Origin: Streptomyces hygroscopicus
Lineage (GTDB): Bacteria; Actinomycetota; Actinomycetes; Streptomycetales; Streptomycetaceae
Assembly: GCF_026168105.1 (NCBI RefSeq)
Contig: NZ_LBMW01000001.1
Span: forward strand, 1-64,000
DNA length: 64,000 bases
Direction of reading: 5' to 3'
Both the position numbers and the translations under genes were made by a program. Below, piece after piece: positions 17,587 through 26,730 of the stretch (positions are counted from its first letter, which is position 1; each line of letters starts with the position of its first letter). Below the pieces are notes generated by a model. It had not been told where the DNA came from, did no database searches, and saw only the letters and a program-made list of their open reading frames with translations.

Positions 17587-18357
17587 ATGAACCTTCGTCC
17601 CTGGGTTGCAGCGCCACTGGCGGGTGCGGCCATCGCCCTCGTGTCTCCGTCGGCCGCCGCCGCTGCGCAGGCGTCTGCACCGCACGCTTCCGGCTCCCTG
17701 TGGTTTCATGAAGGGCACCGGCACCACGGGCACCACAATCCCTGGCGTGACTGCTACAGCCACCGCCGTGTCGTGCTCATCGACAAGAACCTGAGGGCGA
17801 TTCTGACTGATGGCCAACGTGGGCCGGAGGCTCTCGTCCTCCAAGGGCAGCCGGGAACTTCGTCCTCGTCGCCGGCGGCGCCGTGGGGCAACTTTACTGT
17901 CTCGACGTATCTGGACGTGAATTATCCCACCCAGACCTCCAGCCAGTATGAGTTTGCGATTCGTGATTTCTTCAGGGTGCACCCGCTCTTCGTGGTGAAG
18001 GCCTTCGACCGCCACGAGCGAGCCTTTCCCTTCCCGGCCGCCCACTGCATCAACGACCAGGACGACGGTGACCGCCGGGACCGTACTCGTCCGCATGGCG
18101 GTCCACCTGCTGACGGGAGTGGCTCGTCCGGCTCCCCGTTGCCCCAGAAAGGGGACCACCATCAAAACGGCCAGGGTGAGCAGGGGAACCCCGCGCCCGG
18201 GGGCACCATTCCCGCTGTTCCACGTGATACTGCGGCCGCTGGCTGCAGCACCGGCCTTCTGAGCGCGAAGCACATCGTGATCGCGGCCAGCGGTTTGCTG
18301 ATGATTCTAGGAACGCTGGCTACGGCCTGGCTTCGCCGACGCAGTTCTGCCGCGTGA
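17587..18357 (+). CDS. Secreted His-rich protein with C-terminal membrane anchor
   Basis: A 256-aa exported protein of unknown function. Residues 1-30 are a signal peptide (basic MNLRPW, hydrophobic core, Ala-rich cleavage region). A His-rich stretch follows (FHEGHRHHGHHNPWRDC), suggesting possible metal binding. The middle (about 85-155) looks folded (VSTYLDVNYPTQTSSQYEFA). A disordered Gly/Pro/Asp linker leads to a C-terminal transmembrane helix (IVIAASGLLMILGTLATAWL) and RRR tail, like sortase substrates but without an LPxTG motif. ATG at 17587 fits the signal peptide. It converges with the next secreted-protein gene. Confidence 0.7.
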   Translation: MNLRPWVAAPLAGAAIALVSPSAAAAAQASAPHASGSLWFHEGHRHHGHHNPWRDCYSHRRVVLIDKNLRAILTDGQRGPEALVLQGQPGTSSSSPAAPWGNFTVSTYLDVNYPTQTSSQYEFAIRDFFRVHPLFVVKAFDRHERAFPFPAAHCINDQDDGDRRDRTRPHGGPPADGSGSSGSPLPQKGDHHQNGQGEQGNPAPGGTIPAVPRDTAAAGCSTGLLSAKHIVIAASGLLMILGTLATAWLRRRSSAA

Positions 18358-18390
18358 CACTGGGTCGGAAGAGGAACCGGCAGCACCCTT

Positions 18391-18420
18391 GGTCCCTGAC
18401 ATCACGTCGCATCAGGGACC
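18391..18420. terminator. Inverted repeat, probable terminator
   Basis: GGTCCCTGA (18391-18399) pairs perfectly with TCAGGGACC (18412-18420) over a 12-base loop, 34 bases after the stop of the secreted His-rich gene. There is no clear T-run, so termination is inferred from position and stem strength. Confidence 0.5.
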
Positions 18421-18592
18421 GGATGTGCTGGCACCCCAGCCGTACCAATTGACGAACGGCCGACCCCGGTGTGGAGATCGAGGCAAGAGCCGAGACGGTC
18501 TTCTTCCCTCGGCAGCACCTGCGGTTCGACCGCCACCGGCAAATGCGCACCACCGCTGCTACCGGTCGCCTGAGATCTCCCGGCGGGACTGG

Positions 18593-18994
18593 TCAGAAGG
18601 GACTGCTGCTTCCGGCGGAGGCCGACGTGTCCGAGGGACTGGGTGTGGCCGAGGGGCTCGGGCGGGGGTCGTGAGGGCAGAGCCAATCAGGGTTTTTGAA
18701 TCCGAAGCTCAGGCCCCACTCCCAGTCGCAGCCGCCCCAGTAGGGTCTCACCCAGCCGCAGTAGGGGCCGCCGTAGCTGTAACAGGGGGGCACTGATTCG
18801 TGCGCGCCCGGAATCGTGAAGGGTGGCTGAGGCGATTCGGCGTTGCTCCGCGAGGTGCCGGTGGCGCTGACCATGCGGACCTGCGTGGCATGGGAACTCT
18901 GGGGCATCAAGTCCGTGAAGAAGGGGAGCAGGCCGATGGCTGGGGCGGAAGCCGCCACCGTTGCAGCAGCGAGAGCGCAACGGATCAGGCGCAT
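18593..18994 (-). CDS. Small secreted Trp/Tyr/Cys-rich protein
   Basis: A 133-aa exported protein of unknown function. Signal peptide: MRLIRCALAAATVAASAPAI. The mature part is short and aromatic, with four Cys in a compact block (PPCYSYGGPYCGWVRPYWGG, then CDWEW and later DWLCPHD), suggesting disulfides. The last 30 residues are a Ser/Pro-rich tail. GAGAGGA precedes the ATG at 18994, which decides this start over upstream in-frame codons. It faces the His-rich secreted gene. Confidence 0.65.
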   Translation of the reverse strand: MRLIRCALAAATVAASAPAIGLLPFFTDLMPQSSHATQVRMVSATGTSRSNAESPQPPFTIPGAHESVPPCYSYGGPYCGWVRPYWGGCDWEWGLSFGFKNPDWLCPHDPRPSPSATPSPSDTSASAGSSSPF

Positions 18995-19224
18995 GACTGT
19001 TCCTCTCGGCTTTGTGGTCTGTGGCAGGTGCGGACGAACTCTGTGCACGGGCGACCCCGCTGTGCGCGCTGGAGCTGAACGTATGGTGTGGGGACCCCCG
19101 ACAACCAGCGAACCGCCAGCCAGGTGGCCTTGCACCGGTTTTTTCACTCGAAAAGTCTCGCCTCGATCCACTGTCATGTGACACCGACGGCATTCTTCGC
19201 ACGATTCCAACTCGGGTCCCCACC

Positions 19225-19400
19225 GCACCGGCGCCGTCTGGCGCAAGTCGCCGCACAGCGCCGACGAAGGCCAGTGCGCGGAGATCACCCACCTGCCCGG
19301 CGGCGGCATCGCCGTCCCGGACTTTATGAACCTCCACCTGCCCGCCGGCGCCATTCCGCGGCAGAGTGGCAGGGCCTGCTGGTCACGTCCGCTTGCTCCT
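19225..19400 (+). pseudogene. DUF397-family gene remnant
   Basis: One frame reads VWRKSPHSADEGQCAEITHL then PGGGIAVPDF, the DUF397 core (W-R-K-S-x-S...G-x-C-V-E-V). After a frameshift near 19345 a second frame reads RHSAAEWQGLLVTS, the usual C-terminal FTPAEW-like motif. Intact DUF397 genes are normally paired with an XRE regulator; none is here. Confidence 0.7.
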
Positions 19401-19484
19401 CCTATGTCAAGCGGCTGCTGCGAGGTGGACCCGCTGCTCGGTAAGGCCCGGTAAACGCATCAGAGAGCCTGCGCTTGAGGGCGT

Positions 19485-20028
19485 CCCAGCCGGCTGCCGG
19501 CCACCTGCCACCGCACGCACGGGGTGCGCTACTTCCACGGCTGCTACTCGGTCGGCGACGACACCCTGTGGGGCGTCAACCGGCGCAAGAAGGGCGCCGG
19601 GAACACGCTGGCCGCGCTGAAATCGATCCGCGCCGCCCGCCCGGACGGCGCACCGATCTACGTGATCCTGGACAACCTGTCCGCCCACAAGGGCGCCGAC
19701 ATCCGCCGCTGGGCGAAGAAGGACAAGGTCGAGTGGTGCTTCACCCCGACCTACGCCTCGTGGGCCAATCCGATCGAGGCGCACTTCGGGCCGCTGAGGC
19801 AGTTCACCATCGCCAACTCCAACCACCCGAACCACACGGTCCAGACCCGAGCCCTTCACGCCTACCTCCGCTGGCGCAACGCGAACGCCCGCCACCCCGA
19901 CGTGCTGGCCGCCCAACGCCGCGAATGTGCCCGCGTCCGCAGCGAGACAGGCATCCGCTGGGGCGGACGCCCTCTCAAAGCCGCAGCATGACCGCAACCC
20001 CGCGAACCTGCGCGGTCACAGCACTGTC
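19485..20028 (+). pseudogene. IS630-family transposase, 3' half with terminal repeat
   Basis: From HRTHGVRYFHGCYSVGDD (about 19510) to the stop at 19991 this repeats the DDE half of the IS630 copy at 6.1-7.3 kb, with small differences (LWGVNRRKKGAGN). The catalytic Asp (LDNLSAHKG) and Glu (NPIEAHFG) are intact; the N-terminal half is missing. The right terminal repeat GCGAACCTGCGCGGTC...GCAC ends near 20026. Confidence 0.85.
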
Positions 20029-20056
20029 CCGGGGTGGTCATGTCTACGCTGGCGGC

Positions 20057-20596
20057 GTGACATTGGTGTGGGTGACGGGCAATTCAGGGACTGGTAAGTC
20101 CACGGTCTGCGGGGTGTTGCGAGCGCGTGGCTACGTTGCGCTCGACGCCGACGAGGACGGCTTCAGTTGCTGGATCGACCGAGCCAAGGGCGAGGTTGTG
20201 GTGGATCCTCCGCATCCGGTTCCTGGGGGCTGGCTCGACCGATACGGGTGGGCGATCGTCCGTGAGCGCGTTGAGACTCTCGTCGAGGAGTCTCGTTTCC
20301 GAGTCGCGTTCTTGTGCGGGTCGGCGGAGAACGAGGCAGACGTCCGCGATCTTTTCGACCTCATCGTGTGCCTGGTGATCGACGAGGACACCCTCCGCCA
20401 CCGGCTCGCGACCCGCACTACGAACGCATTCGGTCAACATCCCGAAGAACTGGCAGCGGCCCTGAAGTGGAATCCTCGGATGCGAGCGATCTACGAAAGC
20501 CGTGGCGCGACGATCATCGATGCATCCAAGCCGGTGATCGAGGTGGTGGACAGCGTGATCGACGCATTCCATGGGCTGACAGAGGACACCCGATAA
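20057..20596 (+). CDS. P-loop nucleotide/shikimate-type kinase
   Basis: A 179-aa cytoplasmic P-loop protein. Walker A GNSGTGKST lies at residues 8-16, right after the first strand (TLVWVT). The body has AFLCGSAENEADVRDLFDLI then VCLVIDEDTLRHRLATRTTN, similar to small nucleotide or shikimate-like kinases and Streptomyces AAA_18-type ATPases. GTG at 20057 is the only start that keeps the P-loop at the N-terminus. Substrate unknown. It lies alone between an IS630 3' fragment and a lone IS630 terminus, as if it were cargo. Confidence 0.8.
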   Translation: MTLVWVTGNSGTGKSTVCGVLRARGYVALDADEDGFSCWIDRAKGEVVVDPPHPVPGGWLDRYGWAIVRERVETLVEESRFRVAFLCGSAENEADVRDLFDLIVCLVIDEDTLRHRLATRTTNAFGQHPEELAAALKWNPRMRAIYESRGATIIDASKPVIEVVDSVIDAFHGLTEDTR

Positions 20597-20655
20597 CTCG
20601 GATCACGTCTGCGCACCGCGTGGTCGCTCAGCGGCAGTCCGAGCGCCACCTCCGC

Positions 20656-20688
20656 CGACCCGGCGAACCTATGTGGCCAGAGCACTAG
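20656..20688. repeat. Solitary IS630 terminal repeat
   Basis: GCGAACCTATGTGGCCAGAGCACTA matches the IS630 end at 7309-7333 at almost every base and the one near 20002-20026 at most. No transposase sequence adjoins it. It sits 60 bp after the kinase gene. Confidence 0.7.
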
Positions 20689-20725
20689 CGACGTACACGG
20701 AAACTGCCAGCGTTGCTTGGGGTGG

Positions 20726-22684
20726 TCAGCGTTTGATGCGGCCGCGTACGGCGAGGGCTGCGAGGGCGAGGAGGGTGGGTTCGAGCAGGCGGGAGGTCAT
20801 CTCGATGTAGATGCCGGCGGTAGTGAGGTCCTGGCCGCTGGAGCGGAAGACGACGGAGTTGACGGCGACGCGAGTGGCTTTCTCCGCGCGGGCCCCGGTG
20901 ATGCGCTTTGTCCATCCACCGTGCAGGACTGGGTCGGGGGTGGTGGTGTTGAGACTGATCTTGCTGCCGTGAAGGGTTCCGATGGTGGCGGGGTCGGGGT
21001 CGTGGATGGGCAGGCCAAAGCCCATGAGCAGCAGGACGGTGAGGGACATGGCGGCCAACAGCCAGCCCGCCGCGCGGGAGGCGCGCAGACCGTAGCCGGA
21101 CAGCAGCCAGTACCCCCACAGCAAGCGCCGTTCGCTCTTGGGGGTGATCAGGTCGTGGCGACGCATCTCGCACTCGCCGTAGTAGAAGTCGGCGGCGCCG
21201 GGTTCGTTCTTGCCGTCCTCCAAGGCTTTGCGCAGCTGCCGGTAGAGGGCGGCGATGTCCACGGGATCGGGAGTGAGACCGGGGTCGGGGTGGTGGGGTC
21301 CGCAACGCCACTGACGAGGCGAGGGGGCCAGACCGGCGGGTAGCGCGGGCTGGCCGACTGTCCGGGCACGCCAGTGGTGTTCCTCGGCAACGGTTCGCCG
21401 GTGGGTCCAGTGCACCGGCCAAAGCCCGCGGCGTTGCCAGCCGGTGGGGGCGACAGCGAAGGCGGTGCGGCCTTCCAGGCGGATCTGGTCCAGGTGGAAG
21501 GCTCCGGAGAACAGGCAGTCGGTCAGATCGGTATCGGTCAGGACCAGGTGCGAGGCATCCACGCCCTGCACGGAGGTGACCCGCACGGTGTCCGCGCCTG
21601 TTATCAGATCCTCGCCCACGGGCCCGGCGAAGGGGCTGGTGAAGGGGCTGGTGTGGGCGATGACCGCTACGGGGGCGGAGAGGACCGCGTGGCTGAGGTT
21701 GACGGCCGCGTACCGAAGACGCACGGTTGCCGTCGATTCCCACCGCGTCCGCTCACACACCACCTCTCGCGCCGCAATCTCTACCGTCACTGGCACGGCG
21801 AACACCGTCCGGGACAGGTTGAAGCGCCCTGCGCATACCAGGGGGCCCAACACCGGCGTGCCCTCGAACCGCACTCCGTCGAACTGGGCGTCGTGGGCGA
21901 ACTGCGTCCCATTGAAGTGGGCGTCGCCGGCGAAATGGGCCTTGCCGAACCGGGCAAGCCCGGTGAACTTCGTCCCGATGAAGAGGGCGTCGCTGCAGAA
22001 CTTGGTGTTGCTGAACCGGGCTGTGCGGTCGAACTGCACCCGGTCGAACTGGGCGTCGCCGACGAACTGCGCCGCCATGAACCAGGCCTCGCTGGAGAAG
22101 CACGTCACGGCGAAGTGGGCATCGCGGGAGAAGTGGGCCTTGACGAACCGGGCGTCGTCGGTGAACTCGGCCCCGAAGAACCGGGCGTCGTCGTCGAACT
22201 GTGCCTCGACGAACCGGGCGCCGCCGGAGAAGCGCGCTCCGCTGAACGTTGCGTCGCCGGAGAACCGCGCCTTGTCGAAACCGGCGAGGCCGGAGAACTG
22301 CACCCGGGAGAACCAGGCGGTGCCGGAGAACTGCGCTCCCCTGAATGAGGCGGCGCCGGAGAACTGCGCCCCATCGAATCGGGAGGCGCCGGAGAACTGC
22401 GCCCCATCGAATCGAGCGCTCTTGAAACGGGCGGTGTGGGTGGTGGGGTCACGGAGGGCGTCGAGGAGGGCGTCGAGGAGTGCTTGGGTGAAGGGGGTGC
22501 CGCGATGGTCGATGTCTGTGCCGGGCGTCAGGCTGATCAGGTAAGCGTTGAGGTCGGTGTCGGTGAGGTGGGCGAGGCATGCGGTGCGGCCGGAGACTCG
22601 GATGCCGCGGCAGCCGACCGGGTCGGTGGCCGGGGCTGCATCAAGCCCGCAGTGCGGCCAGGACGGTGATACGGGTGTGCTCAC
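20726..22684 (-). CDS. Pentapeptide-repeat membrane protein
   Basis: A 652-aa protein in three parts. Residues 1-45 carry a possible zinc site (HCGL, VGCRG, TACLAHL). Residues about 95-300 hold more than 25 tandem pentapeptide repeats of the F-variant (A-R-F-x-x-A-x-F), forming a right-handed quadrilateral helix. The C-terminal third has a conserved helical block (DIAALYRQLRKALEDGKNEP; DFYYGECEMRR) and two or more membrane helices (GWLLAAMSLTVLLLMGFG; near-terminal LLEPTLLALAALAV). This resembles actinobacterial pentapeptide proteins whose tail is a channel-like membrane module. GTG at 22684 with GGAG upstream is preferred to the Met at 22873. Function unknown. Confidence 0.8.
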   Translation of the reverse strand: MSTPVSPSWPHCGLDAAPATDPVGCRGIRVSGRTACLAHLTDTDLNAYLISLTPGTDIDHRGTPFTQALLDALLDALRDPTTHTARFKSARFDGAQFSGASRFDGAQFSGAASFRGAQFSGTAWFSRVQFSGLAGFDKARFSGDATFSGARFSGGARFVEAQFDDDARFFGAEFTDDARFVKAHFSRDAHFAVTCFSSEAWFMAAQFVGDAQFDRVQFDRTARFSNTKFCSDALFIGTKFTGLARFGKAHFAGDAHFNGTQFAHDAQFDGVRFEGTPVLGPLVCAGRFNLSRTVFAVPVTVEIAAREVVCERTRWESTATVRLRYAAVNLSHAVLSAPVAVIAHTSPFTSPFAGPVGEDLITGADTVRVTSVQGVDASHLVLTDTDLTDCLFSGAFHLDQIRLEGRTAFAVAPTGWQRRGLWPVHWTHRRTVAEEHHWRARTVGQPALPAGLAPSPRQWRCGPHHPDPGLTPDPVDIAALYRQLRKALEDGKNEPGAADFYYGECEMRRHDLITPKSERRLLWGYWLLSGYGLRASRAAGWLLAAMSLTVLLLMGFGLPIHDPDPATIGTLHGSKISLNTTTPDPVLHGGWTKRITGARAEKATRVAVNSVVFRSSGQDLTTAGIYIEMTSRLLEPTLLALAALAVRGRIKR

Positions 22685-23378
22685 GTAGCGACTCCGCGGG
22701 TATGTCTGTCGGTCCAACAGAGACAGAGGGCTGCGAACTGGGACCACGTCAGTCCCTGCCCGGCGGAAGACGCTGTACGTCGTGGAGGGGGTTTCCGTCG
22801 GCTTCCCTCGGTGGTGATCGACCTGGTACGCGGCCCAGGCAGCTGCGGCCTGGCAAATGGACCGGAAAGGCATGCCGGTGCGGGCGGCGGCGATCGTCAG
22901 CTCCTGTTCGGTCAGTCGTCAGCCCCGCTCCACCCGTGCCTCGGCACGGATCCGTGGCCCGTCGACGCGCCTCACGTGCCAGAAGCATTCACTGCGCCTT
23001 TGGCCTGCATGAAGGCTTTTACAACCCCAGATGAGGAGGGACATCGTTGACGCACTCCCGTAGTTCGGGGTGGGAGCCAGGGATCGGGCTCCCGAGTTCG
23101 GGGGCGACGGACAGCGCGGTCAGAGCGCGGGCCCCAGTCGGCCAATCCCTCGGGCATTGCGCTTGCTCCTAGAAAGAGACGTCGAAATAGTCCTTTTCAG
23201 ACGAACAACATGCGGGCCCGATGCCGCCCGCGGCGGCGTAGCGGGTGTATGCGGATGGCCGGGCTCGGCCGCCCGTCACGCGCGTGAGCTGCGCTGTTGG
23301 GGGCAGGGAGAGGGCAGTTGACGGTGCATACGTAAACTCGGAATCGACCAGTCGTCTTGCAGCTTGGAGGAAGTACTC
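22685..23378. other. Gap of about 690 bases, no gene recognised
   Basis: Between the divergent starts of the pentapeptide gene and the small membrane-protein gene. Short frames exist on both strands but none has a ribosome site, family motif or consistent codon bias. It probably holds the promoters of both genes plus some decayed sequence. Confidence 0.4.
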
Positions 23379-23579
23379 ATGAAGAAGGCCCCATTCGGCC
23401 CACTGACTGCCGCGATCGTGGCGCTCGGGGTGGTGCTTGGTTTCCTGGCGCTCCAGCTCCGAGCGGACGGCTACGAGCAGTACGTCGGATCCGTAGCGAA
23501 CGCCAGCTGCCTGATGTACTTCACCGCGGCCATGGTGGTGGTCACATGGGTCCGCGACCGTCGGACGCACTCTAACTGA
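23379..23579 (+). CDS. Small membrane protein
   Basis: A 66-aa protein with two hydrophobic helices (LTAAIVALGVVLGFLALQL; LMYFTAAMVVVTWV) and a basic tail WVRDRRTHSN. The ATG at 23379 has a strong TTGGAGG at correct spacing and is preferred to the Met 15 bases upstream. A strong stem-loop terminator follows 21 bp after the stop, so it is a monocistronic unit. No family recognised. Confidence 0.7.
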   Translation: MKKAPFGPLTAAIVALGVVLGFLALQLRADGYEQYVGSVANASCLMYFTAAMVVVTWVRDRRTHSN

Positions 23580-23600
23580 GTTCCTCGGTGAGAAGAGGCG

Positions 23601-23631
23601 GCGGGTGCCAGGGCATTGCCCTGGCACCCGC
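23601..23631 (+). terminator. Intrinsic terminator
   Basis: GCGGGTGCCAGGG (23601-23613) pairs perfectly with CCCTGGCACCCGC (23619-23631) around a 5-base loop and is followed by ATTTTCTTC. It lies 21 bp past the small membrane-protein gene. Confidence 0.9.
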
Positions 23632-23930
23632 ATTTTCTTCAGGTCATGGTCACTCTCGACGGCGCGCTCAGGAGGCGAGTGTCTGGCGCCCGCTTGGTGC
23701 CGCGCCGAGATGCAGAACTGAGCGCTTGTAGACACCTGCCGTCAGCCACGCGGCCCCGCCCGTTGCCACCGTCATCAGCGACGCCGCCGCGCCCTGTTCC
23801 CAGAAGCTGACCTCGTGGACGGCGGCCGGCATCGGCATCAACAGGCAGGGGAACGGAGGACATCCGCCGAACGCGCCACGCTCGACCAGGGCGTGACCGT
23901 ACGACGGGGCAAGGGCTACACCCTGCGCAT

Positions 23931-24221
23931 TTGATGCGGATCGGTTGCCAACGCATCAACTCCCGCTTCATCACCTACCGCAAGGCCCTGGGCCTGGACG
24001 CCGGGCTGGACTACCACTCCTTCCGAAGGTCCTACGTCACCCACCTCATCGAGGACGGCTGGGATCCCCGCTTCGTCCAGGAACAGGTCGGTCACGAGCA
24101 CGCCAGCACTACGTCCATCTACACCTGCGTATCCTCGGACTTCCGCACCCGCACCCTGCGCCGGCACCTGGACGCCACCGTCGCCGCCGCCCTCCAGGTC
24201 CAGAACGGGAAGCAGGCATGA
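23931..24221 (+). pseudogene. Tyrosine recombinase (integrase), catalytic C-terminal fragment
   Basis: A 96-aa fragment with the last part of the catalytic site: DYHSFRRSYVTHLIEDG (His-x-x-Arg) and GHEHASTTSIYTCVSSDFR (His and the nucleophilic Tyr). The N-terminal SAM-like and core domains, including the first catalytic Arg, are absent; only degraded frames precede it. It overlaps the HTH gene by ATGA, the standard arrangement of this three-gene recombinase module in Streptomyces. Confidence 0.85.
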
Positions 24222-24553
24222 AGCACAAGGTCGGCTACAGCTGGCGGTTGCGTGAGGTGATGGCCCAGCATCGCATCTTCACCGCGACCGAGTTGGTCCC
24301 GCTGCTGCGCGAACGCGGCATCGACCTGTCCGCCTCCCAGGTTCACCGCCTGGTCTCCGGAACCCCGGAGCGGCTGTCGCTGCAAATCCTGTCCGCGCTC
24401 TGCGACATCCTCTCCTGCACCCCGGCCGACCTGGTGGCCACCACCGCTGAGAACGCCGGCGTCCGCAAGACCGCCACCGGCGACCTGCGTGCCTCGGCCG
24501 CGAACGTCGCGAAGCTGCGGCCCCGTGCGGCCCGCATCCTGCCCGACGCATGA
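24218..24553 (+). CDS. HTH (XRE-like) protein of a recombinase module
   Basis: A 111-aa DNA-binding protein. The helix-turn-helix lies at about residues 18-75 (VMAQHRIFTATELVPLLRER; LSASQVHRLVSGTPERLSLQ; ILSALCDILSCTPADLV), as in Cro/C1-type regulators. It is translationally coupled on both sides: its ATG overlaps the integrase stop, and its TGA overlaps the next ATG. This is the intact middle gene of the integrase/HTH/zinc-finger trio. It probably regulates or assists the recombinases. Confidence 0.85.
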   Translation: MKHKVGYSWRLREVMAQHRIFTATELVPLLRERGIDLSASQVHRLVSGTPERLSLQILSALCDILSCTPADLVATTAENAGVRKTATGDLRASAANVAKLRPRAARILPDA

Positions 24554-26095
24554 GCCGGCCCTACGCCACTGACGAGCAGTACGAACGCTGGTTCATGGCC
24601 GACTGCTCGCGCTGCGGCCAGCGCAGACACAAGGCCGGCACCTGACCGGACGGATACGTCTGCCGGACCTGTTCGGACCGCGCGGTGCGAACGCGAGGAA
24701 CCTGCCCGGGATGCGGCCAGGACCGTGCCCTCCCGGGGCGTCACCCCGTCGATGGCTCCGCGATCTGCACGACCTGCGCCGGCTTCTCCCAGACCTTCGA
24801 CTGCTCGCGCTGCGGCTTCGAGGGCAAGCTCCTGGGCGGACGGCTCTGCGCGCGGTGCACGCTCGCCGACCGGCTGACCGCCCTCCTGGACGACGGCACC
24901 GGCCGCGTCCGGCCCGCGCTGACGCCCTTGTTCAACCTGCTGGTGGCCATGGACGAGCCCAGAAGCGGCCTGGCCTGGCCGGCGATGCGCCGCGGTCAGC
25001 CGGGAAACGCCTCCCAGATGCTGCGGCGGTTCGGTCTCGGACAGGTCCCCCTGCCCCACGACGCCTTCCACGAACTACAGCCCTGGCGGGCAGCGGCTCA
25101 TCTGGAAGAACTCCTGATGACCAGCGGAGTCCTGCCGGCCATCGACAAGTACATCTGCTCCTTCCAGCGATGGCTGCCCGGCCACTTGGCCGACATCGCC
25201 GATCCCGAACAGGTCAAGACGATCAAGCTCTTCACGACCTGGCACGTCCTTCCCCACCTACGGGAACGAGCCGATCGGAGCCGGATCACACCGAGCGTCC
25301 GCCGCTTCGCAGCCGAGCAGATCAAGTACGCGACGGCCTTCCTGCAGTGGCTCAGCACCCGGAACAGCACCCTCGCATCCTGCGGTCAGCTCGACATCGA
25401 CGCCTGGTTCCAGGAGAAACCCGAACACGGCCGCACCTGCCTGAGGGCCTTCCTCAACTGGGCCAGTCAGAGCCGCCGTTGTCCACGCTCTCTGTCCATC
25501 CCCGCTATGAAGATCTCCCGGCGCCCCGCGCTGAGCGAGGACCAGCGGCTGGCGGCTCTCGGCCGACTGCTGACCGACACGGACACACCGATGCGCCTCC
25601 GCGTCGCCGGCGTCATCGTCCTTCTCTATGCGCAACCCCTGACCCGGATCGTCCAGCTGACGGTCGACGACGTGCTCCATGAGGGGAAAGCCACCCTTCT
25701 GCGGCTCGGGGAGCCCGCGTCCCCCGTCCCCGCGCCAGTGGCAGCCCTGCTACTGACCTACATCGCGGGCCGCGACAACATGAAGACCGCCACCAATCGG
25801 GCATCGCGCTGGCTCTTCCCCGGCCGCCGGGCCGGCCAGCCAGCCGTCCCGACCACCTCTCCGCGCTCCTACGCGAGATCGGCATCCCGGTCGCCGCCGC
25901 CCGCGGCGCCGCCATCCGACAGCAGCTCCTCGAACTGCCCGCCCCCGTCGTCGCAGACGCCCTGGGCTACCACGACAAGACCACCAGCCGCCTCCTCAAA
26001 GAGACCGGCGGAACCTGGGGCCGATACGCCGCCGACGATCACACGAGGTCTCCCGCCGGTTGGACTCCTCGGGGAGTCATGCCCGCCCAGGCCAG
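24550..26095 (+). pseudogene. Zinc-finger tyrosine-recombinase-like protein, nonsense and frameshift
   Basis: The start at 24550 overlaps the HTH stop. The product opens with Cys-pair zinc fingers (DCSRCGQRR; VCRTC; CPGCGQD; CTTC; CSRCGFEG; CARC). An in-frame TGA at 24643-24645 stands where GT-W-PDGYVC is expected, so Trp TGG has become stop. The recombinase-like body follows (LRLRVAGVIVLLYAQPLTRI, a degenerate Arg region). Near 25840 the frame shifts; the C-terminal part continues as LSALLREIGIPVAAARGAA and LPAPVVADALGYHDKTTSRL to GGTWGRYAADD. A restart at 24685 could give a truncated protein. Confidence 0.8.
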
Positions 26096-26105
26096 TCACT
26101 CACGT

Positions 26106-26400
26106 CTAGGCAGTCCCCGGAGGCAGGCCGCTCTCGACCAGGTGGAGGTGCCGGACGAGTTCCTCCAGGCCAACCTTGAGCGAGGCCTTGTCGTTCTCCC
26201 TCAGCACCGTCGAGGCGGAGGAGACCTTTCGCTCGTTGCTTCTCGCGCCCCACTGCTTGGCCATCTTGACGTAGGTCAAGGAGACGTTGAGCCTTGTGGC
26301 AACGGCTGACATGCTGCCAGCCCAGCTTTCAAGGTGAGTCGCAAGCCAACTCTGGTCGCGTGCCTGCCCGGCGGTGTGGTGCTTCTTCTCCGTCGCGGTG
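26106..26400 (-). pseudogene. C-terminal fragment of an unidentified protein
   Basis: The last 95 residues of a minus-strand frame look coding: HLESWAGSMSAVATRLNVSL, YVKMAKQWGARSNERKVSS, LRENDKASLKVGLEELVRHL. Upstream of about 26400 the same frame becomes antisense to the DUF1330 region, so the gene lacks its 5' part. Family not recognised. Confidence 0.4.
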
Positions 26401-26436
26401 CCCGTCGGAGCTGGACGCCGGGCAGGTCGCCGACTG

Positions 26437-26730
26437 TCAGTCGATGCCTTCGATGATGCGGAAGTCGCGCTCGACGCCGTCGGAGAGCGCGACCAGTGCC
26501 TCCTGGTAGGCCTCACTCTCGTGGGCCGCGAGGGCCTGTTCGAAGCTGTCGAACTCGATCAGGACGGTGCGCTCGGCGATTCCGGCGTCGTGTGCGACGA
26601 CCCGACCGCCACGGGCGAGGGGCCGCCCGCCCCCGACCCGGACGGCCGGACCGGCCAGCTTGTTGTAGGCAGCCAGCTTCTCAGGGTCTGAAATGGTGCG
26701 GTAGACACTGACCCAGTAGCCTTTTGGCAC
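26437..26730 (-). CDS. DUF1330-family protein
   Basis: A 97-aa ferredoxin-like-fold protein of the DUF1330 family (dimeric alpha/beta-barrel superfamily). Typical motifs are KGYWVSVYRTISDPEKLAAY, GPAVRVGGGRPLARGGRVV, ERTVLIEFDSFEQALAAHES and AYQEALVALSDGVERDFRII. GTG at 26730 with upstream GGGGG is preferred; the longer frame adds residues not seen in the family. Such proteins are cytoplasmic and of unknown function. Confidence 0.85.
   Translation of the reverse strand: MPKGYWVSVYRTISDPEKLAAYNKLAGPAVRVGGGRPLARGGRVVAHDAGIAERTVLIEFDSFEQALAAHESEAYQEALVALSDGVERDFRIIEGID

Noticed and set aside
21374..22544. Two long plus ORFs with E-P-G or N-R-A repeats
   Set aside because: They are antisense readings of the pentapeptide repeats, which explains their periodicity.
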